A stretch of 64,000 nucleotides of DNA from Thalassospira australica (lineage in GTDB: Bacteria; Pseudomonadota; Alphaproteobacteria; Rhodospirillales; Thalassospiraceae), in the NCBI RefSeq assembly GCF_000763295.1, contig NZ_JRJE01000002.1:62001-126000 (forward strand), written 5' to 3'. Within the stretch, counting starts at the first letter, position 1. Each line of letters opens with the position of its first letter. The position numbers and the translations under genes are program-made. This document shows positions 17,976 to 26,664 of this stretch, piece by piece. The notes beneath the pieces were generated by a model. It was not told the origin of the DNA. It ran no database searches and saw only the letters and a list, made by a program, of their open reading frames with translations.

Positions 17976-18057
17976 GACCGGCTCCCCTCTTTTTCCCAGG
18001 CGTGAAAATGTAATTTCAAATCATCAGACGGGTTGGCATGTGACCAACAACCTCGCT

Positions 18058-19182
18058 TTAACCGCCAAGCGACAAGCCTTCCAGCCGGTCTGTCCCGCTT
18101 GGCTGGATAAACCACAGTTCGCCCATGCGGCTCAAATTAAGGTTCTGTTGATTAAGCGCGGTCTGCAATTGCGTGGTGGAGCCAACGAACTCAAGCGAAA
18201 GCTGCACTTCGCGCCGTGACATCGCAACCACACGTGAATTGCGCACAACCGGAAGCCCGACCAGTTTTTTCTCGATCCCCGCCCAATCCTTAAGCCCGGT
18301 AATCGGGATAAACACCATCAGGCTCCCCCCCGTGCTGTAATTGATCAGGTTTGCCCGTTTCCAGCCATCGGCCAACTGGTCCTGCACGGATTTGGCCGCC
18401 CGCACCAGCGTTTCATTTAGCGTTTCGTCAGGCAGGGTGTTTTCCTGAACGCCAAAAACCTGCGGCGCCCCGTTCGGGTCATAGCGCGTAACCGATACAT
18501 CAACCGTCTCGCCTCCGGTTGGTCCTGTTACCTCGGCACTGGCGACCACGGCAACATCCGCGCCATAGCGTCGTGCAAGCTGGTTTAAACGTTCCATGGC
18601 CCCGTTTTCCGCCTGTTCGGCAGAAACAGTCCCGATATCGGTCAAATCCCCAATCGGCGCCTTGATCGGCACCAGGCCCGATGTCGCAACATTGCGCGAC
18701 CAAACCTCACGCCACGGATTTGGGTCATCCCACAGGGTGACATAGCCTGATGTACGATAGACCGGCACGATCATCACCGGCTTTGATTGCAGCTCGGCAA
18801 AGGAAACATCGCGGAACCGCAAATACCGGCGCAACTCGTCATCCTTGAACCGCACGGTCATATCGGCGATGTAGCGCACCGAAGATGTCTTTTCATTCGA
18901 CACCCCGAAATCACGCACCATATTGGTGATCACGGATGTTTCGGGCACTTCAAGTCCCGCACGATCTTCTGGCAGGGTCAAACGCGCTACAACTTCTTCA
19001 AATGCCTTGCGCTGACCAATTTCAAGCGCCTGTTCACGCGCAGCAGCAGCGGTATCGGCACTTTCATCGACATGCACACCGGTCACGGTGAAAATGTCCT
19101 GCGCACTCGCCGGAAATGCCATGATCGCAGCAACCGTTGCCGTGGCCGCCAACATCTTGATGTTTTTCAATGAAGTAAGCAC
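18058..19182 (-). CDS. DUF2066 domain-containing exported protein
   Basis: The 374-residue protein begins with a Sec signal peptide (positive MLTSLKNIK, hydrophobic core MLAATATVAAIMAFPA, likely cut after ASA). The DUF2066 region follows: FTVTGVHVDESADTAAAAREQALEIGQRKAFEEVVARL (about 30-70) and MIVPVYRTSGYVTLWDDPNPWREVW (about 137). It is therefore a periplasmic protein of unknown function. It is the first gene of a minus-strand group with the AI-2E transporter (82 nt later) and hdaA, and is divergent from purM. Confidence 0.8.
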   Translation of the reverse strand: MLTSLKNIKMLAATATVAAIMAFPASAQDIFTVTGVHVDESADTAAAAREQALEIGQRKAFEEVVARLTLPEDRAGLEVPETSVITNMVRDFGVSNEKTSSVRYIADMTVRFKDDELRRYLRFRDVSFAELQSKPVMIVPVYRTSGYVTLWDDPNPWREVWSRNVATSGLVPIKAPIGDLTDIGTVSAEQAENGAMERLNQLARRYGADVAVVASAEVTGPTGGETVDVSVTRYDPNGAPQVFGVQENTLPDETLNETLVRAAKSVQDQLADGWKRANLINYSTGGSLMVFIPITGLKDWAGIEKKLVGLPVVRNSRVVAMSRREVQLSLEFVGSTTQLQTALNQQNLNLSRMGELWFIQPSGTDRLEGLSLGG

Positions 19183-19558
19183 GTATGCCTCTTTGCCCTA
19201 AATCCTGTCGTGTGCGATTCTTTCTGGGTCAGCCCATAACGCTCTTTGTGGCATGTTGAGCGCATTCTGCAAAGAAAACTCTGTCATGCGCAGGTGATCA
19301 TTGCATATTGCCCGCGTTTGAGTATTTTCGGCCCAGCGGAAATTATCAAGCCCGCGTTTTTTATCAGTAGGACTCAACATCTGATTAAAGGCGTCAGTAA
19401 GGCGGATTGGTCAAACAGCGGCACAATTGCTGCGACCCGGACCGCACAGTGCCCGGTGTATAACCGGTCCACGACGTTTGGAAGTCGGGATGTACTGATG
19501 AAAAACGCGGGTTATGCCGCCCGTTTTTCATGCATGCTTGATGCCAAGGACCCCCAAA
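19183..19558. other. Divergent spacer between the DUF2066 gene and purM
   Basis: This 376-nt stretch should hold the promoters for both directions. A short plus-strand frame starts at 19246, but it has no ribosome site or recognisable product. I see no clear purine-repressor site, riboswitch or RNA gene. Confidence 0.5.
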
Positions 19559-20632
19559 ATGACCACCTCTGACGGCCTGACCTATAAGGACTCCGGTGTT
19601 GATATCGATGCCGGCAATGACCTTGTCGAACGAATCAAACCGCTTGCAAAGGCAACCACCCGTTCCGGTGTTGCCGGTGGCCTGGGCGGTTTCGGTGCCC
19701 TGTTTGATCTGAAGGCTGCCGGATATAACGATCCGGTTCTGGTGTCTTGCACCGATGGGGTCGGCACCAAGCTCAAGGTCGCCTTTCTGGCCGACAAACA
19801 TGACACGGTCGGCATCGATCTGGTCGCCATGAGTGTCAATGACCTTGTCGTGCAAGGCGCCGAACCGCTTCTGTTCCTTGACTACTTCGCCACCGGCAAA
19901 CTTTCCGTCGATAACGCCGCTGATGTGGTGGCCGGCATTGCCGAAGGCTGCAAACAGGCAGGCTGTGCACTAATCGGGGGTGAAACCGCCGAAATGCCCG
20001 GCATGTATGCCGATGGTGAATATGATCTGGCCGGTTTTGCCGTCGGTGCGGCCGAACGCGGTGAACTGCTTGATGGCTCCAACGTGGCCGAGGGCGACGT
20101 TATTCTTGGTCTGGCCTCAAGTGGCGTGCATTCCAACGGCTATTCGCTGGTGCGCAAGGTCGTTGAAAAAGCGGGCCTTGGCTACGGCGATGATGCCCCC
20201 TTCGCGCCGGGCAAGACCGTTGGCGAAGCACTGCTCGAACCAACCAAAGTCTATGTCAAAAGCTGCCTTGCCGCACACAAGGCCGGTCTGGTCAAGGCGC
20301 TTGCCCACATCACCGGTGGCGGCTTGACCGAAAACGTGCCGCGCGTTCTGCCCGATGACCTGACCGCTGTATTTGATGCCAGCTGCTGGGAATACCTGCC
20401 GGTGTTTAAATGGCTGTCCAAACAGGGCGGCATTCCGGCGATGGAAATGGCGCGCACCTTTAACTGCGGCATTGGCATGTGTGTGGTTGTTCCCGCTGAT
20501 AAAGCCGATGAAGCCGAAGCCCTTCTGCGTGAAAACGGTGAAACCGTCAGCCAGATCGGTATCATCGGCCCGCGTGCGGGCGATGGCCCACAGGTCGTGA
20601 TCAAAAATATGGCCCGGACCTGGGACAAGTAA
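19559..20632 (+). CDS. purM: Phosphoribosylformylglycinamidine cyclo-ligase
   Basis: AIR synthetase, step five of purine synthesis: FGAM plus ATP gives AIR. Length 357 is normal. Seen: [21 protein letters not shown] at the start, GGFGALFDL (about 42), [15 protein letters not shown] (ATP and metal region, about 62), [23 protein letters not shown] (about 87), [11 protein letters not shown] (about 142) and [16 protein letters not shown] (about 247). The ATG at 19559 matches the family N terminus; the upstream in-frame ATG at 19514 does not. purN follows after 7 nt, so the pair forms one operon. Confidence 0.95.
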   Translation: MTTSDGLTYKDSGVDIDAGNDLVERIKPLAKATTRSGVAGGLGGFGALFDLKAAGYNDPVLVSCTDGVGTKLKVAFLADKHDTVGIDLVAMSVNDLVVQGAEPLLFLDYFATGKLSVDNAADVVAGIAEGCKQAGCALIGGETAEMPGMYADGEYDLAGFAVGAAERGELLDGSNVAEGDVILGLASSGVHSNGYSLVRKVVEKAGLGYGDDAPFAPGKTVGEALLEPTKVYVKSCLAAHKAGLVKALAHITGGGLTENVPRVLPDDLTAVFDASCWEYLPVFKWLSKQGGIPAMEMARTFNCGIGMCVVVPADKADEAEALLRENGETVSQIGIIGPRAGDGPQVVIKNMARTWDK

Positions 20633-20639
20633 GCAGGTC

Positions 20640-21314
20640 ATGGGACAGGGAAAAAAGCTTAAGCTTGCAGTACTGATTTCAGGCGGCGGGTCCAACCTGC
20701 AGGCCATCCTTGATGCCTGTAATGCCCCCGACTATCCGGCCGAAATCGTTTTGGTGTTTTCCAACCAGCTTGATGCTGGCGGGCTGGAACGCGGCCGCCG
20801 TGCTGGCATCCGCACGGAAGCCATCTCGCACAAGGGCTATCCCGGTGGCCGCGAAGCTTATGATGATGCGGTAAGTGCCCTGATCGAGGAAAGCGGTGCC
20901 GACCTTGTTGTTCTGGCGGGCTATCTGCGCCTGGTCAGTGAAAGCTTCACCGCGCGCTGGAAAGACAAGCTGATCAACATTCACCCATCCCTTCTGCCAA
21001 GTTTCAAGGGCCTGCATGTCCATCAGGCCGCCCTTGATGCCGGGGTGAAATTCGCCGGATGCACCGTGCATTACGTCGTACCCGAAGTTGATAGCGGCCC
21101 GATCATTTCCCAGGCCGTGGTTCCGGTTCTGCCCGGCGATGATGCGGGGAAACTGGCCCAGCGTATCCTCAAACAGGAACACCGCATTTACCCACAGGTC
21201 ATCCGCTGGATCGCCGAAGGCCGAGTCTCGGTCGATGCCAAGGGCATTGTCACCGTGGCCGATGCCAAACCGGCCGACATGGCAGAAATCAACCCGACGC
21301 TAGAGCCCGGATGA
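20640..21314 (+). CDS. purN: Phosphoribosylglycinamide formyltransferase
   Basis: GAR transformylase (224 residues), which moves the formyl group of 10-formyl-tetrahydrofolate onto GAR. Seen: LISGGGSNLQAILDA (phosphate site, 9-23), the folate-site segment LAGYLRLVSESF (about 90), and the catalytic INIHPSLLPSFKGLHVHQAALDAGVKFAGCTVHYV (Asn, His and the substrate loop, about 108-142) with EVDSGPII. It is co-transcribed with purM and followed by a strong terminator at 21355. Confidence 0.95.
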   Translation: MGQGKKLKLAVLISGGGSNLQAILDACNAPDYPAEIVLVFSNQLDAGGLERGRRAGIRTEAISHKGYPGGREAYDDAVSALIEESGADLVVLAGYLRLVSESFTARWKDKLINIHPSLLPSFKGLHVHQAALDAGVKFAGCTVHYVVPEVDSGPIISQAVVPVLPGDDAGKLAQRILKQEHRIYPQVIRWIAEGRVSVDAKGIVTVADAKPADMAEINPTLEPG

Positions 21315-21354
21315 AAGAACCTTTGGCGCTGGCTGCGCAGGTTGCTTAACGCTT

Positions 21355-21390
21355 AAAAAGGCGGGCCAAAGTGATCTGGCCCGCCTTTTT
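21355..21390. terminator. Strong bidirectional terminator after purN
   Basis: AAAAAGGCGGGCCA and TGGCCCGCCTTTTT pair over 14 bp around an 8-nt loop. The A-run on one side and T-run on the other let it end both purMN and the convergent permease transcript. Confidence 0.9.
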
Positions 21391-21402
21391 CTTGTCGTGC
21401 TA

Positions 21403-22614
21403 TCAGCGCCACAGAGTCACGATGGTCAACAGAACCACCATACCGACCAGGGCCTGCACCAACGTCCCACCCATCAAAACGCGAATGGCGCGGCCCTCGC
21501 TTGGCTCGTTCTCCAAGGCGTCGCGCCGAACCAGCCAATAGTAGCTGTCATTGGGCAAAACTGCGACAAACGAGCCAAGACAAATTGCGAAGACAGCCGC
21601 AATCTCGTTAACGCCACTTGCAAGCACAATCGGGGCTGCAACAGGTGAAATGGCGGCGAAGGTTGCCATTGATGATCCCTGCGCCAGCTTGAACAGCACG
21701 GTCAGGCCAAAGAGTGCAATCAGGGTCATCACGCCGTCGCCTTGCGGCACCAGATGATCCAAAGACAAAATCCCGGTCAGAACCGTTCCAAATGCACTTG
21801 CGGCACCAATCACAAACAAAAGCGATCCCGTGCGTCGAACCGCGCTGTCCAGGCAGCCGCGCCGTTTTTCAGCTGGCGTTTGCAACAGGGCGATGATCGC
21901 TGCGATGATCAACGCGCCCTTTGGCAGCAAAAGAAAATCCAATGCCGCAATACCGGTCGGGCCAACAACACCCCCCAAAACCAGCAGGCCCGCCATCACG
22001 ACAAATGGCGTAAAGGTCATCAGCAAATCTCTGCTGTCAGCAGCACCGTCTTGCTTGATCGCCGCCCCGTTATTCTTGGTCGCAAAGCGCGCCCAAACCA
22101 CACCTGCAGCCCAGACAGGCAACATCAAAAGCCCACCGCACAGCAACAACCACACAGGTTCAATCCCGGTGCCCCCCGTCACGCCAAGCCCAGCCGTAAC
22201 AATAAGCGGGCCCGCCGGATACAGCAGCTTGAACCCGGCATAGGCACCAAATGCCGTATCCATCTTGTGGCGCCCCGCCGCCGGCGAAAGTGCGGCATAG
22301 GCGGAGTCAGGGCAAATCATGCCCGCCCCTGCAATCGGCGACACCAGTGCAACCGCACGGCCCGCCGCTTTGGACGCGATGTTTTGCTGCGACAGGACTG
22401 CGGCCAAGGTAAAGGATGGCAAAAGGATAAGGGCAAACTCGCCCAGGGCCCGTCCGAAACCGGTGTTGAATTGTCCGGTGACCTCGTTTGCTTCAAGCCC
22501 TCCGATCAAGCCGATGAGTACAGTCAACAAGACCATCCAGATCACCAAAGGCAAGTCCGGCACATGATTTTTCAAACGTAAGGTCGCAAATGATGTTGAA
22601 GGCGTCTCTGCCAT
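21403..22614 (-). CDS. GntP-like (gluconate:H+ symporter family) permease
   Basis: Polytopic inner-membrane protein of 403 residues with about eleven hydrophobic segments, the first LPLVIWMVLLTVLIGLIGGL (22-41). Gly- and Ser-rich loops such as FKLAQGSSMATFAAISPVAAPI (about 315) and SPIAGAGMICPDSAYAALSPAAGRHKMDTA (about 92) resemble the GntP/ion-transporter superfamily, which imports gluconate or related hydroxy acids. It is slightly shorter than typical GntP, so the assignment is tentative. The divergent LysR gene 71 nt away is its likely regulator. Confidence 0.6.
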   Translation of the reverse strand: MAETPSTSFATLRLKNHVPDLPLVIWMVLLTVLIGLIGGLEANEVTGQFNTGFGRALGEFALILLPSFTLAAVLSQQNIASKAAGRAVALVSPIAGAGMICPDSAYAALSPAAGRHKMDTAFGAYAGFKLLYPAGPLIVTAGLGVTGGTGIEPVWLLLCGGLLMLPVWAAGVVWARFATKNNGAAIKQDGAADSRDLLMTFTPFVVMAGLLVLGGVVGPTGIAALDFLLLPKGALIIAAIIALLQTPAEKRRGCLDSAVRRTGSLLFVIGAASAFGTVLTGILSLDHLVPQGDGVMTLIALFGLTVLFKLAQGSSMATFAAISPVAAPIVLASGVNEIAAVFAICLGSFVAVLPNDSYYWLVRRDALENEPSEGRAIRVLMGGTLVQALVGMVVLLTIVTLWR

Positions 22615-22685
22615 GATGGGTCCAGCCTTTTAATTGAGCTGTACTCATGCTAGATGACACAAGGTGAATGCTTAAATGAGAAATA

Positions 22686-23594
22686 ATGAGGGACGCAATG
22701 CGCACAGCTCATGCCAGACCACCATTGCGATCCCTTCAGGTGTTCGAGGTTGCCGCCCGTTGCGGCAATTTCACTGCAGCCGGCCAGGAACTTGGCCTTA
22801 CCCAAAGCGGCGTGTCGCGTCAGGTCTCCGACCTGGAGGCAACATTGGGCGTTGCACTGTTTCTGCGCAACGGCGCAAGACTGAGCCTAACTCTGGCCGG
22901 GGATCGGCTGGCGCGTCAACTAGCAGACAATTTCTCTCGCATCTGGTCCGCCGTGGCAGATGCACAACGATCCCATCAAGTTGTCACACTCTCCATGCTG
23001 CCATCGGTGGCCGCAAAATGGTTTGCGCCGCGACTCGGTAACTTTCTGGCGATAAATCCCGACATTGATCTTCGGATTACGGCGTCTCGGCATCTTGTGG
23101 ATTTTACCCTGGAACGTGTTGATGCGGCGATCCGCTACAGCCCTGCGCCGTCCGGCGATCTCGATGCGGTCAAGCTCGGCACTGAAACCATCACGCCGGT
23201 TTGCTCTGCTCAATATGCCCGGGAAAACAAGTTGAACACGTTTGAAGACCTGTATCACGCCACGCTTCTTTATGCCGATCTTCCAGAAGATTGGAGCGCG
23301 TGCTTCAAAGCCGCCGGGTGCCAACGCCCGCCACCCGCCGGGCCGCGCCTGGGGGATGACAGTGCGATTTTGCAGGCAGCCGTTCAGGGTCAGGGGGTCG
23401 CACTCGGACGGTCGTTACTCGTCGCCGATGATATCGCCTCAGGGCGCCTGGTCGCACCTTTCAACGTCTCTCTGGCAGCCAGCCATGCATATTGGTTCGT
23501 CAGACCCAAAGGCGCCTCAACAACAGATGCAATCGACGCCGTAAAAGCCTGGCTATTCGATCAGTTTGAAGAACAAAATCAGATGCGACCCTGA
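22686..23594 (+). CDS. LysR-family regulator (GcvA-like)
   Basis: 302 residues. The DNA-binding part is typical of the GcvA branch: RPPLRSLQVFEVAARCGNFTAAGQELGLTQSGVSRQVSDLEATLGVALF (11-59). The effector domain has the GcvA-type marks LSMLPSVAAKWFAPRL and DAAIRYSPAPSGDLDAVKLGTETITPVCSAQY. It is divergent from the GntP-like permease and probably regulates it. The small-molecule signal is unknown. Confidence 0.85.
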   Translation: MRDAMRTAHARPPLRSLQVFEVAARCGNFTAAGQELGLTQSGVSRQVSDLEATLGVALFLRNGARLSLTLAGDRLARQLADNFSRIWSAVADAQRSHQVVTLSMLPSVAAKWFAPRLGNFLAINPDIDLRITASRHLVDFTLERVDAAIRYSPAPSGDLDAVKLGTETITPVCSAQYARENKLNTFEDLYHATLLYADLPEDWSACFKAAGCQRPPPAGPRLGDDSAILQAAVQGQGVALGRSLLVADDIASGRLVAPFNVSLAASHAYWFVRPKGASTTDAIDAVKAWLFDQFEEQNQMRP

Positions 23595-23729
23595 CCCCGG
23601 ATGAAAGAACATTTTGCCCAGCTTTTTCGTGTCTGCTGTCAAATCACTAAACCGGGGCCATAATCTTTGCGCATTCTGCTGCTGTGATGGGCTCGATCGT
23701 TGCCACCACTGCCACGGACCACCGATATC

Positions 23730-24113
23730 ATGACGCACACGCCCCACAGACTGATCATCGCCTTCGCCCTTTTCGCCGTTCTGCCGGGCGCCGCAATCGC
23801 CGATACGGACCCCAATCTGAAGTCCTACGAAGCCGATATGCAAACCGGCGAAAAATCGTGGCGGGCACAAAAATGCGCGGTCTATCAGGAAACCCGGACC
23901 GACATGCTTGAAACCATCCCGCGCGGCGCGCTCAGCCCGGAATTTGCCAAGGCCGAAGAAGACTATATCGCAAATGGCTGCTCTGGCCGCGCCTATGCCT
24001 GCCCTGAAACCAAGACCGAGCTTAAATACGCCAACCAGATGTCCCTTGCGATGATGAGCCACGGGCTTTCAGGCACCTTCCTGCCCTATGGCTGCAAATC
24101 CAGCATCCAATAA
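23730..24113 (+). CDS. Small exported Cys-containing protein, unknown function
   Basis: The 127-residue product opens with a clear Sec signal peptide (MTHTPHRLIIAFALFAVLPGAAIA, cut after AIA). The mature part, about 103 residues, is hydrophilic and has four Cys (near 50, 90, 97 and 121) that could form two disulfides in the periplasm. I do not recognise the family. The ATG 23730 is preferred over 23700 because the signal peptide starts there. It stands alone between the LysR gene and the first oxidase subunit IV gene. Confidence 0.65.
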   Translation: MTHTPHRLIIAFALFAVLPGAAIADTDPNLKSYEADMQTGEKSWRAQKCAVYQETRTDMLETIPRGALSPEFAKAEEDYIANGCSGRAYACPETKTELKYANQMSLAMMSHGLSGTFLPYGCKSSIQ

Positions 24114-24247
24114 ACCCTTGGGATCAAACCATAAGCCGCTCAGATGTGAAGTCGGTCAAAGGTCCGACCCTTAGGTTAATTGACATCTTGCACTGCACCA
24201 ACTTGGTGGATATACATTTGCAAAATTCCAAACCCAAGGAGGCCAGA

Positions 24248-24376
24248 TTGCAGGGTAACGATTACGAACTCACTGAAACCCATGTCGACATTTACAACGG
24301 CTACACCAGCTTCGTTAAATGGGGCACCATTTCGGTTATTGCCATTCTTGTACTGATGGCGATCTTCCTTCTGTGA
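24248..24376 (+). CDS. Small aa3-type cytochrome c oxidase subunit IV-like protein, paralog 1 (TTG start)
   Basis: A 42-residue protein starting at TTG 24248, set by a near-perfect AAGGAGG site 5 nt upstream. The layout follows the bacterial aa3 oxidase subunit IV family: a short hydrophilic N terminus with a conserved Tyr and His (NDYELTETHVDIYNGYTSF), Lys, then one membrane span (WGTISVIAILVLMAIFLL) reaching the C terminus. Family members are accessory subunits of the heme-copper oxidase in alphaproteobacteria. A dedicated terminator follows at 24414. A second gene of the same design lies 1.1 kb downstream; the oxidase core genes are not in this window. Confidence 0.7.
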   Translation: MQGNDYELTETHVDIYNGYTSFVKWGTISVIAILVLMAIFLL

Positions 24377-24413
24377 TCTGCCGGTCGGCATTGATCCGAA
24401 AGCTCACAAGCGC

Positions 24414-24444
24414 AAAAAGCTGCCGTTCACCGGCAGCTTTTTTT
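24414..24444. terminator. Intrinsic terminator after subunit IV paralog 1
   Basis: AAAAAGCTGCCG pairs with CGGCAGCTTTTT over 12 bp (loop TTCAC), with seven T after the stem. The A-run on the left also serves the convergent kinase gene. Confidence 0.9.
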
Positions 24445-24448
24445 ATGC

Positions 24449-24994
24449 TCAAAGCGTATCTGTCTTATGGGACACCACATCAAACCCCTCTTCTGGACCG
24501 GGCGGAACAAAGGCCGCATTGATCTGATGGAATTGGGCATCACTTGCGGCAAACTGATGCGCCCCTGCACGATTGCGCGCCCGCAGACGCGCAATACAAA
24601 CATCATCCGCCTGATCAAGATAATGCAAAACGTGCCGGGCGTTGGCCGCGTCGATGATCTCGCGCATCCAGCGACGGAAATCCGGGGTATTGGCCGGAAA
24701 ATCCAGCACAACCGACAGCCCCGAACGCAGCAACATCGCAACATGCGGCCCCATGACATCGCGCAGCTTTTGCGATACCCGCACGTAATCGGCAACCGAC
24801 TGCATCTGATCGGCAAACAGGGTCGATAACCATTCATCCTCGGCAATCAGAACCCTGCCCGGCTGGCGGGCCAGCTCTGCGGCCAATGTCGATTTTCCTG
24901 CAGCGATCTTGCCACACAGCATATGCAACGTTGCCGCCGGTTGATCTGTTGTCCCCGGCGTGGGCCGGTCACATTGTGATGGGGGATTTGTCAT
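24449..24994 (-). CDS. P-loop kinase-like ATPase (zeta-toxin/AAA_33 type)
   Basis: 181 residues with a Walker A motif LCGKIAAGKSTLAAEL (about 26-41), a DEW-containing strand VLIAEDEWLSTLF (about 50-62), VVLDFPANTPDFRRWMREIID (Walker B-like Asp, about 97) and an Arg-rich lid IARLRARNRAGAHQF (about 136). This is the layout of AAA_33 kinases that phosphorylate small molecules or nucleotides; the substrate is not evident. ATG 24994 follows GGGAGAATGAA. It has no adjacent antitoxin, so a zeta toxin role is unlikely. A hairpin with a U-run lies in its 5' leader. Confidence 0.75.
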   Translation of the reverse strand: MTNPPSQCDRPTPGTTDQPAATLHMLCGKIAAGKSTLAAELARQPGRVLIAEDEWLSTLFADQMQSVADYVRVSQKLRDVMGPHVAMLLRSGLSVVLDFPANTPDFRRWMREIIDAANARHVLHYLDQADDVCIARLRARNRAGAHQFAASDAQFHQINAAFVPPGPEEGFDVVSHKTDTL

Positions 24995-25346
24995 TTCATT
25001 CTCCCTTTTTTGAACGGGCCGGGAGACAGCCACAAAAAACCCGCCTCGCCGGCGGGTGGATATCATTTGGTCAAAACGTCTCTACCCCGCCACTCTATAA
25101 GAGGCGGTAAAAATACGTGTATTCATCTGGGCGACGACGTTTTCCATACAGCAATCTTCGCATGATGGACTCACGCTGTCCAGTATCTTGCCCAACATGT
25201 TGCAGCGCGCAAAAAGACATCACCTCAAAACATATTCACCCCAGAGTTAAAAACCGCTAAGATTTCAACGTTGTCTTGCGTGATAACAGGGGGCGCAAAG
25301 CCCTGCATTCCGAAATAATCGGACCCACAACTCGGGGAGGAACAAA
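24995..25346. other. Gene-free spacer between kinase and subunit IV paralog 2
   Basis: 352 nt without a supported gene. It holds the hairpin at 25034-25056, a second imperfect hairpin near 25085-25107 (CCGCC..CTCT/AGAGGCGG with a bulged A), and must contain the promoter of the subunit IV gene at 25347. An AT-rich stretch at 25215-25275 would fit that promoter, but no clear pair of boxes stands out. Confidence 0.4.
25034..25056 (-). terminator. Hairpin plus U-run in the kinase leader
   Basis: CCCGCC/GGCGGG stem with a TCGCC loop, followed on the minus strand by six U (A-run 25034-25039). It lies 40 nt before the kinase start codon, so it is either an attenuator of that gene or a stop for read-through from further right. 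Confidence 0.55.
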
Positions 25347-25481
25347 ATGCAAGGAAGCGATTACGATACCAATCTGGTTGCCGAGCATGAAACAGGCTGG
25401 CAGCACTGGACGAAGTTCATGCTCTGGAGTGTACTTTCCATTGCAGTCTTATTGCTGTTGCTCGTGGCATTTCTGATGTGA
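25347..25481 (+). CDS. Small aa3-type cytochrome c oxidase subunit IV-like protein, paralog 2
   Basis: 44 residues, ATG start preceded by CGGGGAGGAACAAA, a strong ribosome site. As in paralog 1 (24248-24376), the protein begins with QGSDYD or QGNDYE, then a conserved His (VAEHETGWQHW), a Lys, and one membrane span to the C terminus (LWSVLSIAVLLLLLVAFLM). A strong terminator follows at once, so it is a single-gene unit. It is too short for many gene finders. The oxidase assignment rests on the family pattern; biochemical proof is lacking here. Confidence 0.75.
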   Translation: MQGSDYDTNLVAEHETGWQHWTKFMLWSVLSIAVLLLLLVAFLM

Positions 25482-25492
25482 TCGGACCAACA

Positions 25493-25523
25493 AAAAACGC
25501 CCCGCAATCTGCGGGGCGTTTTT
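25493..25523. terminator. Bidirectional terminator between subunit IV paralog 2 and ndk
   Basis: AAAAACGCCCCGC pairs with GCGGGGCGTTTTT over 13 bp around AATCT. It is symmetric, so it serves both convergent genes. Confidence 0.9.
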
Positions 25524-25557
25524 GTATCCGGCAAGGCCGGTATTCGTCTTGCGACGC

Positions 25558-25980
25558 TTAGCCGACGATTTCGGTCTGAGCGAAGAAGTATGCAATTTCG
25601 ATTGCAGCATTTTCGAGCGAGTCCGAACCGTGGACCGAGTTCGCTTCGATGGATTCTGCAAACTGTTTGCGGATGGTGCCCTCATCGGCGTTTGCCGGGT
25701 TGGTTGCGCCCATTACTTCGCGGTATTTCACGACGGCGTCTTCGCCTTCGAGTACCTGAACAACAACCGGGCCAGAGACCATGAAGTCTACCAGTTCGCC
25801 GAAGAACGAACGTTCTTTGTGAACTGCGTAGAAACCTTCAGCCTGAGCGCGGGTCAGAGCCACACGCTTCTGTGCGACGATGCGCAGGCCAGCTTCTTCG
25901 ATGACGGCGTTGATTTTGCCAGTCAGGTTGCGGCGCGTTGCGTCCGGCTTGATGATCGAAAGAGTGCGTTCGACAGCCAT
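25558..25980 (-). CDS. ndk: Nucleoside-diphosphate kinase
   Basis: The 140-residue enzyme balances cytoplasmic NTP and dNTP pools through a phospho-His intermediate. Seen: [20 protein letters not shown] at the start, [26 protein letters not shown] (about 55-80), [21 protein letters not shown] (about 86) and the active-site His in [20 protein letters not shown] (about 117). The start MAVERT at 25980 is the usual one; the ATG 9 nt upstream is less likely. Conservation is strong and I see nothing unusual. Confidence 0.95.
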   Translation of the reverse strand: MAVERTLSIIKPDATRRNLTGKINAVIEEAGLRIVAQKRVALTRAQAEGFYAVHKERSFFGELVDFMVSGPVVVQVLEGEDAVVKYREVMGATNPANADEGTIRKQFAESIEANSVHGSDSLENAAIEIAYFFAQTEIVG

Positions 25981-26362
25981 TGGTTTCACCTAAGCTTTGT
26001 AAAAATTCGTTACCCCCAAGAGGACCATCAGAAAGTCCCCCAAGAACAAAGGGCCTGCGGAAGACAAAGGCGGCACAAACGACCGCCCTTATCATCCACA
26101 GACCCGAAGGTTGGCGCTATATAAACGGGCTTGGATCGCAACGCAACACATAGTTCTACCCCCGCATTCCAGACCTGCAGGCTTTGCATTGGGCTATTTC
26201 GCCGCCAAAACGCTGCCAAAAGGCATGAAACTGCGCCTTCGGGGGGCTTTTCCCTGCTTCTGTCATCAAAATCACACCTGTCATGACAATTTGAAGAATC
26301 CTTGCGTCAAAGCGCTGTCTGCCCTATTGAAAGCACAGAAATCCTTGCGATTCCCCCGATTA
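25981..26362. other. Spacer upstream of ndk, no gene seen
   Basis: 382 nt between the ndk start and the second 263-bp repeat. Open frames here (for example 26111-26389 on the plus strand) have no ribosome site and their sense depends on the repeat sequence. The ndk promoter should lie near 26000-26060; I could not fix its boxes. Confidence 0.4.
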
Positions 26363-26625
26363 GGCTCAGGACCTATTAATTTGATTTGAATGGCAGGCGT
26401 TATATTTGTGAAATCCAAGGAAAAGCCCACCGGGCGGGCTGGTATCCCGGTCAAGGGGTTTGACGCCGGAGTTTGCAAATATAACGTCTGTCCTTCGGAT
26501 TCACAGGATTTGCACGGGCTACTTTGTCGCAAAGCCTTGAAAGATGTATATCTTCCTGCGGTTTTGCTTCGCGTATCCGCACAAATCCGGTGAACCATTC
26601 ATACCAAATTAATAGGCCCTGAGCC
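26363..26625. repeat. 263-bp inverted-repeat element, copy 2 (MITE-like, folded)
   Basis: Same length as copy 1 and inverted relative to it, with no insertions or deletions between them. Terminal repeats begin GGCTCAGGACC and end GAGCC (28 of 31 paired), flanked by TA on both sides. Internal stems: CGTTATATTTG (26398-26408) with CAAATATAACG (26476-26486), and TTCACAGGATTTG with CAAATCCGGTGAA near the right end with one mismatch. Each stem differs from copy 1 at paired positions that keep the pairing. The element ends 39 nt before the ABC-F start codon, so it lies in that gene's leader or promoter. Confidence 0.85.
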
Positions 26626-26664
26626 TAAAAACCGAAAACATTCCCGACACCGGCGAAAGAGACC

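Noticed and set aside
24150-24180. AGGTCCGACCCTTAG resembles the right end of the 263-bp element
   Set aside because: Only about 15 nt match with a gap and no partner end is found; probably chance.
24449-24994. Zeta-type toxin of a toxin-antitoxin system
   Set aside because: The P-loop and lid fit the kinase superfamily, but no small antitoxin gene lies next to it; the genes on both sides are single units with their own terminators.
26111-26389. 92-codon plus-strand frame upstream of repeat copy 2
   Set aside because: No ribosome site, no recognisable features, and it ends inside the repeat terminal sequence.
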